NCBI RefSeq assembly: GCF_014190805.1
Contig: NZ_JACHVQ010000001.1
Coordinates: forward strand, 1,426,001-1,490,000
Length of the DNA: 64,000 nt
DNA from: Flexivirga oryzae
Lineage (GTDB): Bacteria > Actinomycetota > Actinomycetes > Actinomycetales > Dermatophilaceae
Reading direction: 5' to 3'
Positions 24,755 through 33,509 of the stretch are shown in pieces. The notes beneath the pieces were generated by a model. It did not search any database. It saw only the letters and a list, made by a program, of their open reading frames with translations, and was not told the DNA's origin. The position numbers and the translations under genes are program-made. The number at the start of each line of letters is the position of its first letter. Position 1 is the stretch's first letter.

Positions 24755-25569
24755 AAGAGTCGACGCGGCTCGTCGAGGTCTGCGGGCGCAAGGTGCGGGT
24801 CTCGACCCGGGAGGGTGAGGGCACGCCGCTGTTGCTGTGCAACGGGATCGGCGCCCGCCTGGAGGCCCTGCAGGGCTTCGTCGACGCGCTGGACCCTTCG
24901 ATCCCCGTGATCCGCTTCGACGTGCCGGGTGTGGGTGGTTCGGAGCTGCCGCTGGCGCCGTACAACCTGCTCACGCTGGCCCACCAGCTCGGCCGCCTGC
25001 TGGACGCACTGGGCGTTGACGAGGTCGACGTGCTCGGTATGTCGTGGGGCGGGGCGCTGGCTCAGCAGTTCGCCTTGCAGCACCCGCGTCGCTGCCGGCG
25101 GCTGGTGCTGGTCAGCACCGCGACCGGGACGATGATGGTCCCCGCCCACCCACGGGTGCTGCGGCACATGGTCACGCCGCGGCGACACCGGGACGCCGAC
25201 TACGCGGCGGAGGTGGCGTCCGACATCTACGGCGGCCGCATGCGGGACGAGCCGGAGCTGGCGCGCGAGATCCTCGGCGAGCACAAGCCGGCCGGCCCAC
25301 CTGTCGGTTACCTGCTGCAACTGCTTGCCGGTGCGGCTTGGACGAGCCTGCCGGTGCTGCCGCTGATCCGCCAGCCGACGCTGGTACTGACAGGGGAGGA
25401 CGACCCGATCATCCCGGTCGCCAACGGCCGGCTGCTGCACGCGCTGCTGCCGCACGCCGAGCTGCACGTCTTCGCCGACGGGCACCTCGGCCTGGTGACG
25501 CTCGCCGACGAGCTCGCACCGCGCATCGCGGGATTCCTCCGCGAGGAGCGCGTCGCGGCCGCTGGATAG
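24751..25569 (+). CDS. Alpha/beta hydrolase (PHA depolymerase-like)
   Basis: 272 residues. Nucleophile elbow GMSWGG, acid in TGEDDPIIP and histidine in DGHLGLV give a complete catalytic triad; oxyanion region LLCNGIGA near residue 30. The elbow GMSWGGALAQQFA and the overall layout resemble intracellular poly(3-hydroxyalkanoate) depolymerases, but ester substrate is not determined. No signal peptide. AGGAGG upstream of the GTG start, which overlaps a short upstream frame. Confidence 0.8.
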   Translation: MKESTRLVEVCGRKVRVSTREGEGTPLLLCNGIGARLEALQGFVDALDPSIPVIRFDVPGVGGSELPLAPYNLLTLAHQLGRLLDALGVDEVDVLGMSWGGALAQQFALQHPRRCRRLVLVSTATGTMMVPAHPRVLRHMVTPRRHRDADYAAEVASDIYGGRMRDEPELAREILGEHKPAGPPVGYLLQLLAGAAWTSLPVLPLIRQPTLVLTGEDDPIIPVANGRLLHALLPHAELHVFADGHLGLVTLADELAPRIAGFLREERVAAAG

Positions 25570-25579
25570 AGTCACTCCC

Positions 25580-26158
25580 GTGGACGCGTCGTCGTGGACT
25601 GCCTGGACCGGCAACGTGATCGCCATCGGTGGGCTCGCCTACACGTGGTGGACGGGTCGCGGTGCGAAGCAGGCGGCCGCCGCCGCGAACGACCGGGCCG
25701 AGAAGGGGCTGACCGCTGCGCAGGAGGCCGCGGCCGCCCAGCAGCGGATGGCCGACGTGCTGGAGAAGATGTACGAAGGGCAGGAGCACCGCGCGACCGC
25801 CACCCTGCGCGGCGAGCCGCCCGAGCAGCTCGAGGAGCTCGGGCCGTCCGCTTCGGTCGCGCCGTCCGGGCCGGGGCAGCGGGCGGCCGTCCCATGGCTG
25901 CTGCAGCGCACCGTCGACGGTGCCTACGAGCTGACCAACGCCGGCGCCGGCACGGTGTATGACGTCCGCATGACCGTCAGCGACGCGGTCCGGCTCGACC
26001 CGCCAGAACTACCAGAGGGCGACGACTGGCCGCCGGGCAGATCCACGGTCTTCCACGCGGTCGTGTCCTGGCAGACGGGCACACCGCAGCTCGTCGTGAC
26101 CTGGCGCGACGGGGCGGCCGGCGCCGAGCGCCGGTGGGAGCGCGTCATACCCCGGTGA
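25580..26158 (+). CDS. Membrane-anchored protein of unknown function
   Basis: 192 residues. One N-terminal hydrophobic segment (about 8-25, WTGNVIAIGGLAYTWW), then an alanine/glutamate-rich helix likely to form a coiled coil (about 28-68) and a C-terminal beta-type domain (ELTNAGAGTVYDVRMTV ... WQTGTPQLVVTWRD). No family recognised. TAGAGT lies 7 nt before the GTG, overlapping the stop of the hydrolase gene, so it probably has its own leaderless transcript. Confidence 0.6.
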   Translation: MDASSWTAWTGNVIAIGGLAYTWWTGRGAKQAAAAANDRAEKGLTAAQEAAAAQQRMADVLEKMYEGQEHRATATLRGEPPEQLEELGPSASVAPSGPGQRAAVPWLLQRTVDGAYELTNAGAGTVYDVRMTVSDAVRLDPPELPEGDDWPPGRSTVFHAVVSWQTGTPQLVVTWRDGAAGAERRWERVIPR

Positions 26159-26224
26159 GAACCGCGCCCCGGTGCGATACTGGTCACACCGACTCGCAGG
26201 GGTCCGGCGGAAGGGGGCTCGTCC

Positions 26225-26503
26225 GTGTACCACGTCTCGCTGGCGATGGCGTTACCCGTCATCGTCCTCGGCGCCCTGCTCGTGGCCTACTGCCTGGCGG
26301 ACATCGCACGCGCCGACCACGCGTTGCTGGTGCGCAGGTGGCAGTGGGCGCTCGCGGTGCTGCTGCTCATCCCGATCGGCCCCGTCGCCTATCTGCTCTT
26401 CGAGAAACTCGGACCGTCCCCGGGCGGCCCGCCGCAACAGAACCTCTCCACCCACGCCGGCGGGAACACCTACCTACGCGGCGAGCAACCTCCGCCGACC
26501 TAG
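26225..26503 (+). CDS. Small membrane protein with PLDc_N-type region
   Basis: 92 residues, two membrane helices (about 5-25 and 40-60) with the turn WALAVLLLIPIGPVAYLLFEK, the pattern of the phospholipase-D N-terminal membrane module that often occurs alone in actinobacteria. Function unknown. GGAAGGGGG precedes the GTG; GATACT at about 26175 may be its -10. Confidence 0.6.
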   Translation: MYHVSLAMALPVIVLGALLVAYCLADIARADHALLVRRWQWALAVLLLIPIGPVAYLLFEKLGPSPGGPPQQNLSTHAGGNTYLRGEQPPPT

Positions 26504-26571
26504 TCCGCTGAGCGCAGGCGACCGGCATAGGCTGGTGGGTTCGACCGGATCTGCCAGGAGGTGCCGCTGCG

Positions 26572-27306
26572 GTGATGCACGCGATGCTCGGGACCACGCA
26601 CGGCCAGGGCTGGCTGCAGGTGGAGGAGCTGCTGCTCGCCTTCGTGCTGTCGGCGGTGGTCGGCCTCGAACGGCAGATCCGCGGCAAGGCCGCCGGCATG
26701 CGCACCCAGACCATCGTCGGCACCGCGTCCGCGCTGATCCTGCTCGTCAGCAAGTACGGCTTCTCCGACGTCCTCGGCGATCACGTGGTGCTCGACCCCT
26801 CCCGCGTCGCCGCGCAGATCGTCTCCGGCATCGGCTTCCTCGGCGCCGGCCTGATCATCACCCGCCGCTCGACGGTGCGGGGCCTCACCACGGCGGCGTC
26901 GGTGTGGGAGACCGCGGCGATCGGTATGGCGGCCGGCGCCGGCCTGCCGCTGCTCGCGGTGCTGGTGACCGTGTTGCACTTCGTGGTGGTGCTCGGCTTC
27001 ACCCCGCTGTCCCGCTGGCTCGACGACCGCGGTCACGGCGAACGCCGCTTCCTGATCACGTATGCCGACGGCCGCGGCATCCTGCGTGAGGTGCTCGCCG
27101 CGTGCACCAGCCGGCGGTGGGTCGTCGGTTCACTGTCGGTAGAGCGGGGCCGCAAACCGATCGGTGAGGAGGAGGACTGGGAGGACACCGCCGTCGTCGC
27201 GGTCTGGATCACGCTCAGTGGACGCGGCCTGGACGAAGCGGTCCCGGTGCTCGGCGAGATCGAGGGCGTCATACGCATCGACCGGGAGGAGTCCGACGAC
27301 GACTGA
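26572..27306 (+). CDS. MgtC/SapB family membrane protein
   Basis: 244 residues. Begins with the family hallmark LLLAFVLSAVVGLERQIRGKAAGMRTQTIVG, here seen as SAVVGLERQIRGKAAGMRT (about 24-42), then GIGFLGAGLIITRRSTVRGL and TTAASVWETAAIGMAAG; about five helices followed by a cytoplasmic ACT-like C-terminus. Family members are linked to Mg limitation and intracellular growth but the activity is unsettled. AGGAGGTG lies upstream; GTG 26572 or ATG 26575 could be used. Confidence 0.88.
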   Translation: MMHAMLGTTHGQGWLQVEELLLAFVLSAVVGLERQIRGKAAGMRTQTIVGTASALILLVSKYGFSDVLGDHVVLDPSRVAAQIVSGIGFLGAGLIITRRSTVRGLTTAASVWETAAIGMAAGAGLPLLAVLVTVLHFVVVLGFTPLSRWLDDRGHGERRFLITYADGRGILREVLAACTSRRWVVGSLSVERGRKPIGEEEDWEDTAVVAVWITLSGRGLDEAVPVLGEIEGVIRIDREESDDD

Positions 27307-27371
27307 CGGCGCCCGTCCGGAGTGCGGCGACCCGGGAGCGTGACCGCACCGGCCCGGTGTTGGATGTCCCC

Positions 27372-28397
27372 ATGGCACTTTTCGGCAAGCGGCGCGACAC
27401 CACCGGCGAGGCGATCCAGGACTTCTGGACCTGGTGGAACGACGGTGGCTCCGGTCAGGTCGCGATGGCCGATGCGCCCAGTGACCAGGTGCAGCTGCTC
27501 GGTCCGCGTGTGCAGGCCATCGCCTCGGGCCTCGCGTGGGAGCTCGCACCCGGCAGCGAGGCGGCGCACCTGCTCGTGGTGACCGCCGACGGCGACCCCG
27601 AACTGCGTGCCGTCGCGCGCCGGTGGCTCGCCGCCGCGCCACCCAGCGACTTCGTCTGGTCGTATGCCGACAGCCGGCAGCCGGCCGCCACCATCGATGG
27701 CCGGTGCATCAGTCTGGAGGGCGACGACTTCGACCTCGGCGCGGTGCAGGTGGGCGTGCGCCGGGCCGGTAGCCGGCTGGACGTGACGGTCTACCACCCG
27801 CAGATGGAGCAGGTGCCGGCGGACAAGCGGGTCACCCTGTGTTTCCTGGCGCTCGACACGGCGCTCGGTGAGGAGATGACCGAGACCTGGATCGGGGAGC
27901 TGGCACCGGTGACCACGCCGCCGCTGGACGGTTTCGGCCTCACCGGCCTGCGCGCGGTGGTCCGTGACCTGCGGGAGGAGTTCACCGACGACGACGGTGA
28001 ACCGCAGTGGATCTCGTTGCAGGGCAACGGGCCCCGCGGTCCGGTCATCGCGGGAGCGCAGGTGCCGCTGGCGGCCGCCTGGGCCCCGCAACTCGACCAG
28101 CACATCGTGGTCGCCGTGCCCTACCGGGATCGTGACGACGACGAACTGCCGGGTGTCGGTGCGAGCGCGGAGCTGGACCGGCTGCGCCACCACGTGTCGG
28201 ATCGGCTGGAGGGTCAGGGCCGGGTCGTCGCCTACGAGTGCAGCGGGGGACTGTGCCTGGTGCACGTCTACGCCGACGGTTCCACCCCCGCGGTCGACCA
28301 GATCAAAGCGGCGGTGACCGGCTGGCCGGACGGGTCGGTGAAGGTCAACGAGGAGGCCGACCCCGGCTGGTCGGGAGTCGCCCACCTGCGCGGGTGA
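27372..28397 (+). CDS. DUF695-type cytoplasmic protein
   Basis: 341 residues, no membrane segment. The N-terminus MALFGKRRDTTGEAIQDFWT followed by a tryptophan-rich helix, LLVVTADGDPELRAVARRWL and SYADSRQPA match a widespread actinobacterial protein usually annotated DUF695; the assignment is from memory. Function unknown. ATG 27372 chosen because TTGGAT ends 6 nt before it. Confidence 0.6.
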   Translation: MALFGKRRDTTGEAIQDFWTWWNDGGSGQVAMADAPSDQVQLLGPRVQAIASGLAWELAPGSEAAHLLVVTADGDPELRAVARRWLAAAPPSDFVWSYADSRQPAATIDGRCISLEGDDFDLGAVQVGVRRAGSRLDVTVYHPQMEQVPADKRVTLCFLALDTALGEEMTETWIGELAPVTTPPLDGFGLTGLRAVVRDLREEFTDDDGEPQWISLQGNGPRGPVIAGAQVPLAAAWAPQLDQHIVVAVPYRDRDDDELPGVGASAELDRLRHHVSDRLEGQGRVVAYECSGGLCLVHVYADGSTPAVDQIKAAVTGWPDGSVKVNEEADPGWSGVAHLRG

Positions 28398-28460
28398 GTT
28401 CGCCCACAACCGTGGTGGCGGGCGCGCACCGTCGCGGCCGGCCGTGCTTAGCTGGTCGCC

Positions 28461-29066
28461 GTGAGCAACGAAAAGGCCGCCGCCCGGGTGCTCGTCGCCG
28501 AGGACGAAGCGATCATCCGGCTGGATCTCGCCGAGATGCTGCGCGAGGCGGGGTACGACGTCATCGCCGAGGTCGGGGACGGCCGGCAGGCCGTCGACCG
28601 GGCCCGTGAACTGCGACCCGACCTGGTGGTGCTGGACGTCAAGATGCCGGTCCTGGACGGCATCAGCGCGGCGGACGAGATCGGCCGCGACGGCATCGCC
28701 CCGGTGGTCATGCTGACCGCGTTCTCCGACAAGGACCTGGTCGAGCGGGCGACGGACGCCGGGGTGATGGCCTACGTGCTCAAACCGTTCACCATCGAGG
28801 ATCTGCAGCCGGCGATCACCGTGGCCCGGTCGCGGTGGTCCGAGCGGAAGGCGCTGGAGGGTGAGGTGGCCGACCTCGGGGCGCGGCTGGAGACCCGCAA
28901 GCGGATGGACCGGGCCAAGGGCATCCTGATGCAGCAGCTCGGGCTGGACGAGCCGGCCGCGTTCCGCTGGATCCAGAAGACCGCGATGGATCGCCGGCTC
29001 GGGATGCGTGAGGTGGCCGACGCCGTCATCGCCGGTGCCGCCGACCCCGACGTGGCCGCGGACTGA
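28461..29066 (+). CDS. pdtaR: ANTAR response regulator PdtaR
   Basis: 201 residues. Receiver domain with acidic pair EDE near residue 15, phosphoacceptor aspartate in LVVLDVKMPVLDG, MLTAFSDKD and the lysine in YVLKPF. C-terminal ANTAR domain (about 130-190: LETRKRMDRAKGILMQQLGL ... AFRWIQKTAMDRR), which binds paired hairpins in mRNA to stop termination. Partner of a PdtaS histidine kinase encoded elsewhere. Probably leaderless (TTAGCT 7 nt before GTG). Confidence 0.92.
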   Translation: MSNEKAAARVLVAEDEAIIRLDLAEMLREAGYDVIAEVGDGRQAVDRARELRPDLVVLDVKMPVLDGISAADEIGRDGIAPVVMLTAFSDKDLVERATDAGVMAYVLKPFTIEDLQPAITVARSRWSERKALEGEVADLGARLETRKRMDRAKGILMQQLGLDEPAAFRWIQKTAMDRRLGMREVADAVIAGAADPDVAAD

Positions 29067-29177
29067 CCCGGCACCCGCGCCGTACCGGTCACCGGCACGT
29101 ATTCAGACACTTGACTCAGGGCGTACGCTTCGTTGTTGCATCTGCTCTCGGGGGCCGGTTACGACGGAGGAAGTTGA

Positions 29178-29756
29178 ATGGCCAGATCGGCCGTGCAGGT
29201 CACCCGGGTGACATCCGGTGACGAGGAGTCCTTCATCGCCTTGTGGCGCACCTCGAAACTCGCCGAGGGCCACAGCGACGACCAGGTGGAGCGCGCCCTG
29301 CGCGACGGCCGCCTGACCCGCGCGTGTGCCCGGTCCGACGTTCGGGCCTACACCGCCTCCATCGACGGCGAACCCGTCGGATTCACCGTGGTCATGTCGG
29401 GCCCGGTCTCCGCGCTGCAGGAGACGCCGGCGGTCTGGGTGGACGTGCTCTGGGTGAAGCCCGGGCGTCGCCAGCGGGGCGTCGCCGGTGCGCTGCTCAA
29501 GGCCGTCGCGGCATACGCGGAGCACATCGGTGCACCCGAGATCGTCTCGTGCGTCCCGTCGTCCAGCCGCGACGCCAACCGGTTCTTCGCCCGCCTCGGT
29601 TTCGCCTCCGTGGTCACCGAGCGGACGACCTCGCCGGCGGCGCTGCGGCGCAGGCTCGCCGGCCCCGCGCTGTCCGGCGTCAGCGACGCCGTGCGGCTGC
29701 GCCGGTCGCTGCGTGCCAGGGCGCGCGGCCGCAGTGCCCTGTCGACCGCCGACTGA
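29178..29756 (+). CDS. GNAT family N-acetyltransferase
   Basis: 192 residues. Acetyl-CoA loop in VKPGRRQRGVAGALLKAV (R-R-Q-R-G-V-A, about 95-105) and the family C-terminal FFARLGFASV. Strongly basic C-terminal tail after about residue 160. GGAGGAAG lies before the ATG. A TTGACT at 29112 might be a -35 but no -10 stands at the right distance. Substrate unknown. Its stop is 3 nt from the stop of the convergent thioesterase gene. Confidence 0.78.
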   Translation: MARSAVQVTRVTSGDEESFIALWRTSKLAEGHSDDQVERALRDGRLTRACARSDVRAYTASIDGEPVGFTVVMSGPVSALQETPAVWVDVLWVKPGRRQRGVAGALLKAVAAYAEHIGAPEIVSCVPSSSRDANRFFARLGFASVVTERTTSPAALRRRLAGPALSGVSDAVRLRRSLRARARGRSALSTAD

Positions 29757-29759
29757 GCG

Positions 29760-30215
29760 CTACTTCGCTGTGGGGGCGCTGTCCCGCAGCAGACAGGTGA
29801 TCCGGCTGGTGCACAGGCGGTTGCCGTCCTGGTCGGTGATGACCACCTCGTACGACGCCAGCGTGCGCCCCAGCGACAGCGCAGTCGCCGTGCCGGTGAC
29901 CAGCCCGGACCGGGCGCCGCGGTGGTGGGTGGCGTTGATGTCCAGGCCGACCGCGATCCGGCCCTCACCCGCGTGCAGTGCAGCCCCCACCGAGCCCAGG
30001 GTTTCGGCGAGCGCCACACTGGCGCCCCCGTGCAGCAGCCCGTAGGGCTGGTTGTTGCCCGCGACGGGCATGGTGGCGACGATCCGTTCCGGGCCGGCCT
30101 CGACGAAGGTGATCCCCAGCTTCTCGCCGAGTGTGCCGACGGTTATGTCATTGGCGAGCGCTACCAGATCGATGGCGGACGAAGCGTCGGGGGACTGCGT
30201 GGTGTTGTCGGTCAT
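29760..30215 (-). CDS. PaaI-type hotdog thioesterase
   Basis: 151 residues. Hotdog fold with the active-site segment PYGLLHGGASVALAETLGS (about 58-76), where the HGG and the following Glu are catalytic in this clade, and GLDINATHHRGARSG. Hydrolyses acyl- or aryl-CoA; resembles the DHNA-CoA/phenylacetyl-CoA group. ATG at 30215 lies 19 nt from the divergent polA start. Confidence 0.86.
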   Translation of the reverse strand: MTDNTTQSPDASSAIDLVALANDITVGTLGEKLGITFVEAGPERIVATMPVAGNNQPYGLLHGGASVALAETLGSVGAALHAGEGRIAVGLDINATHHRGARSGLVTGTATALSLGRTLASYEVVITDQDGNRLCTSRITCLLRDSAPTAK

Positions 30216-30221
30216 GACCCC

Positions 30222-30227
30222 TAGGCT
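30222..30227 (+). promoter_or_regulatory. -10 element for leaderless polA
   Basis: TAGGCT, 7 nt before the polA GTG at 30235, lying in the 19-nt gap between the divergent thioesterase and polA starts. Confidence 0.5.
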
Positions 30228-30234
30228 GCCAGGT

Positions 30235-32916
30235 GTGAAACGCCTGCTGCTGCTCGACGGTCATTCTCTCGCCTATCGCGCCTTCTACGCGCTGCCCGTC
30301 GAGAACTTCTCCACCACCACCGGGCAGCCCACCAACGCGGTCTACGGCTTCACCTCGATGCTGATCAACGTGCTGCGCGACGAGGAGCCGACCCACGTCG
30401 GCGTGTGCTTCGACGTGTCGCGGCAGACGTTCCGCGCGGAGGAATACGCCGAGTACAAGGCCGGCCGGGCCAAGACCCCCGACGAGTTCAAGGGTCAGGT
30501 GTCGCTGGTCCACGAGATCCTCGACGCGCTGCGGATCCGCTACATCGAGCTGGCCGGGTGGGAGGCCGACGACCTGATCGCGACGCTGTCGACCCAGGCC
30601 GAGGCGCAGGGTTTCGACGAGGTGCTGATCGTCTCCGGTGACCGCGACGCGATGCAGCTGGTCACCGACAAGGTCACCGTCCTCTATCCTGCCCGGGGCG
30701 TTTCCGACCTGTGGCGGATGACCCCCGCGAAGGTCGAGGAGCGCTACCTGGTCTCACCCGAGCGCTACCCCGACCTGGCCGCGCTGGTGGGGGAGAAGTC
30801 CGACAACCTGCCGGGTGTGCCGGGTGTCGGCGCGAAGACCGCCGCCAAGTGGATCGGTCTCTACGGCGATCTGCCCGGCATCGTCGATCACGTCGGCGAG
30901 ATCAAGGGCAAGGTCGGTGACTCGTTGCGCGAGCACCTGGACGGTGTGCTGCGCAACCGGCGGCTCAACCAGCTCGTGCGTGACGTCTCGCTGGACGTCA
31001 CCGTCGACGACCTGGAGCGCCAGGTCTGGGACCGCGACCAGGTCCACCAGGTCTTCGACGGCCTGGAGTTCCGGGTGCTGCGCGAGCGGCTCTTCGCCAC
31101 CCTCGAAGCCGCCGGCGATGAAGCTGAAGGTGCAGTTGAGGTTGATGGTTCGGTGCTCACGCCCGACGAGGTGGCCGGCTGGGTCACCACCAACCTGACG
31201 TCGCAGGATCGCGTCGGGCTGCACGTCATCGGCGACTGGGCGCGTGGCACCGGGGACGTCCGGGCGCTCGCCATCGCCGTGGGCGATGAGGACACCGGCC
31301 GAGCGGCATACCTCGACGTCACCGAGCTGACCCCGGACGGCGAGCGGGCGATCCGCGAGTGGCTCGCCGACCCGGCGCGACCGAAGGTCATGCACGACGC
31401 GAAGGGTCCGCTCCAGGCGCTGTATGCCGCGGGCCTGCCGCTCACCGGGCTGGTGAGCGACACGGCACTGGCGGCCTACCTGGTGCGTCCCGACCAGCGC
31501 GCCTACGACCTGGGTGACCTGGTGCTGCGCTTCCTGAAGCGCGAGCTGCGGCCCGAGCAGGACAACCCGGCGCAGGGGATGCTCGACCTGGACGGCCACG
31601 ACAGTCAGGCCGAGGAGGCGATGGTGCAGGCGCGGGCCGTGCTCGACCTGTCCACGGCACTCGACGGACAGGTCGCCGAGACCGGCGGCACCGACCTGTT
31701 GCGCGACCTGGAGCTGCCGCTGGTCGACCTGCTCGCCCAGATGGAACGGGTCGGCATCCACGTCGACCCGGAGCTGCTCGACCGGTTGGAGAGCGACTAC
31801 GCCGACGCGCTCGACCGCGCGGCCGAGGACGCCTACGAGGCCGCCGACGGCGAGCGGATCAACCTGGGCTCCCCGAAGCAACTGCAGGTGCTGCTGTTCG
31901 ACAAGCTGGGCATGCCCAAGACCAAGAAGACCAAGACCGGCTACACCACCGACGCCGATGCGTTGACCGAGCTCTACGCCAAGACCGAGCACCCGTTCCT
32001 GGAGGCGCTGCTGCGGCACCGGGACGCCGCCCGGCTGCGGGTGACGGTGGAGGGGCTCAGCAAGTCGATCGCCGACGACGGCCGGATCCACACCACCTAC
32101 CAGCAGACCATCGCCGCCACCGGGCGGTTGTCCTCGACCGACCCCAACCTGCAGAACATCCCGATCCGCACCGAGGAGGGCCGGCGGATCCGTGAGGCGT
32201 TCGTGGTCGGCGACGGGTTCGAGTCGCTGATGTCGGCCGACTACAGCCAGATCGAGATGCGGATCATGGCGCACCTGTCCGGTGACGAGGACCTGATCGC
32301 GGCCTTCCGCAGCGGCGAGGACCTGCACCGCTTCGTCGGGTCACGGGTGTTCGGTGTCGAGCCACCGGACGTCACCGCCGAGATGCGGGCGAAGGTCAAG
32401 GCGATGTCCTACGGCCTCGCCTACGGGTTGTCGGCATACGGGCTGTCCAAGCAGCTGTCGATCAGCACCGGCGAGGCGAGCGGGCTGATGGAGGAATACT
32501 TCGCGCGGTTCGGCGGGGTGCGTGACTACCTGCGTGAGGTGGTCGACGTGGCCCGCAAGACCGGCTACACCGAGACGATGCTCGGACGCCGCCGCTACCT
32601 GCCCGACCTCACCTCCGACAACCGGCAACGCCGGCAGGCGGCCGAGCGGATGGCGCTCAACGCACCGATCCAGGGTTCGGCGGCCGACGTGATGAAGCTG
32701 GCCATGCTGCACGTGCGCGACGCTCTGGACGCGGCGGCGGTGAAGTCACGGATGCTGCTGCAGGTGCACGACGAACTCGTGCTGGAGATCGCGCCCGGTG
32801 AACAGGCGCAGGTCGAGGAGATCGTCCGCCGCGAGATGGGCGGCGCCATCGACCTGGCCGTGCCGCTGGACGTCAGCATCGGCGTCGGCAACTCCTGGCA
32901 CGCCGCGGCGCACTAA
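30235..32916 (+). CDS. polA: DNA polymerase I
   Basis: 893 residues. 5' nuclease domain about 1-290 (LLLLDGHSLAYRAFYAL, SGDRDAMQLV, GEKSDNLPGVPGVGAKTA), a 3'-5' exonuclease-like domain about 310-490 that lacks the catalytic DxE pair (the first motif reads GLHVIGDWARG), and the polymerase domain with motif A SADYSQIEMR (about 667-676), motif B KAMSYGLAYGLSAYGLS and motif C LLQVHDELVLE. Loss of proofreading residues is usual in actinobacterial PolA. GTG 30235 fixes the N-terminus at VKRLLLLDG; upstream in-frame starts lie inside the divergent gene. Its TAA overlaps the convergent neighbour's stop. Confidence 0.96.
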   Translation: MKRLLLLDGHSLAYRAFYALPVENFSTTTGQPTNAVYGFTSMLINVLRDEEPTHVGVCFDVSRQTFRAEEYAEYKAGRAKTPDEFKGQVSLVHEILDALRIRYIELAGWEADDLIATLSTQAEAQGFDEVLIVSGDRDAMQLVTDKVTVLYPARGVSDLWRMTPAKVEERYLVSPERYPDLAALVGEKSDNLPGVPGVGAKTAAKWIGLYGDLPGIVDHVGEIKGKVGDSLREHLDGVLRNRRLNQLVRDVSLDVTVDDLERQVWDRDQVHQVFDGLEFRVLRERLFATLEAAGDEAEGAVEVDGSVLTPDEVAGWVTTNLTSQDRVGLHVIGDWARGTGDVRALAIAVGDEDTGRAAYLDVTELTPDGERAIREWLADPARPKVMHDAKGPLQALYAAGLPLTGLVSDTALAAYLVRPDQRAYDLGDLVLRFLKRELRPEQDNPAQGMLDLDGHDSQAEEAMVQARAVLDLSTALDGQVAETGGTDLLRDLELPLVDLLAQMERVGIHVDPELLDRLESDYADALDRAAEDAYEAADGERINLGSPKQLQVLLFDKLGMPKTKKTKTGYTTDADALTELYAKTEHPFLEALLRHRDAARLRVTVEGLSKSIADDGRIHTTYQQTIAATGRLSSTDPNLQNIPIRTEEGRRIREAFVVGDGFESLMSADYSQIEMRIMAHLSGDEDLIAAFRSGEDLHRFVGSRVFGVEPPDVTAEMRAKVKAMSYGLAYGLSAYGLSKQLSISTGEASGLMEEYFARFGGVRDYLREVVDVARKTGYTETMLGRRRYLPDLTSDNRQRRQAAERMALNAPIQGSAADVMKLAMLHVRDALDAAAVKSRMLLQVHDELVLEIAPGEQAQVEEIVRREMGGAIDLAVPLDVSIGVGNSWHAAAH

Positions 32917-33509
32917 GAACGTCGATCTGACTGATCGGAGTCCCAGTCGCGACGCCGACGGGGTCGCACGGGCCGGTTGTCGGCATCGTCACGATCCCAG
33001 TCGTCGCTGTGCCGATCCTCGCGCCCGTCGCGTCCACGCTCGGCCCGGTGGCCGGTGTCGTCCATTCGGTCCCCGTCGTACTCGTTCCTGCGGCGCCCGT
33101 CGGTCTGCCGGTCCCAGTCGGGGTCTTCGCCAGCTGCGCGGTCTTCATAGTCGTCGAGGTGGCGACGCGTGCGACGTGTCTCGGTGCGGCGGTCGACCCC
33201 GAACATCACAGAACCGAGCACGATTGTCAGCACACCGATCACCATGCAGGCGATCGCACGGTACTTTTCGACGTCGGTGATACGCCAGCAGATGCCTTTG
33301 GCAAATGTGTTGTCGGCCGGATGTGCTGCGGTGCCACACCCGAAGATCGAGCCGCTGGTGGTGCGCACGTCCGTGACAGGGACGAAGTAGAAGTAGACCG
33401 CCGCGACGATGAACGCCAGTCCGATGAGGATGCAAATCTTCGTGCCGGTGCGAGGATTCAGCACGGTACGCGTCTCGATGTCTTCTGGCATGAGCGGCAT
33501 GTTACTCAC
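32913..33509 (-). CDS. Two-helix membrane protein with charged tail, unknown function
   Basis: 198 residues. Two membrane helices (about 24-44 and 85-105) with a conserved-looking extracytoplasmic loop containing two cysteines (SIFGCGTAAHPAD and GICWRITD), then a long Asp/Arg-rich disordered tail (about 110-198). No family recognised. Start overlaps the end of the upstream membrane protein gene by 8 nt (GTG 33509; ATG 33500 and 33491 are alternatives), so the two are probably one operon. Confidence 0.6.
   Translation of the reverse strand: MSNMPLMPEDIETRTVLNPRTGTKICILIGLAFIVAAVYFYFVPVTDVRTTSGSIFGCGTAAHPADNTFAKGICWRITDVEKYRAIACMVIGVLTIVLGSVMFGVDRRTETRRTRRHLDDYEDRAAGEDPDWDRQTDGRRRNEYDGDRMDDTGHRAERGRDGREDRHSDDWDRDDADNRPVRPRRRRDWDSDQSDRRS

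Noticed and set aside
24090..24974. Open frames through the 51-bp repeat array on both strands encoding 17-residue repeats
   Set aside because: They arise because 51 is divisible by three; they run into neighbouring genes' starts, lack a consistent ribosome site and have no conserved flanking domain.
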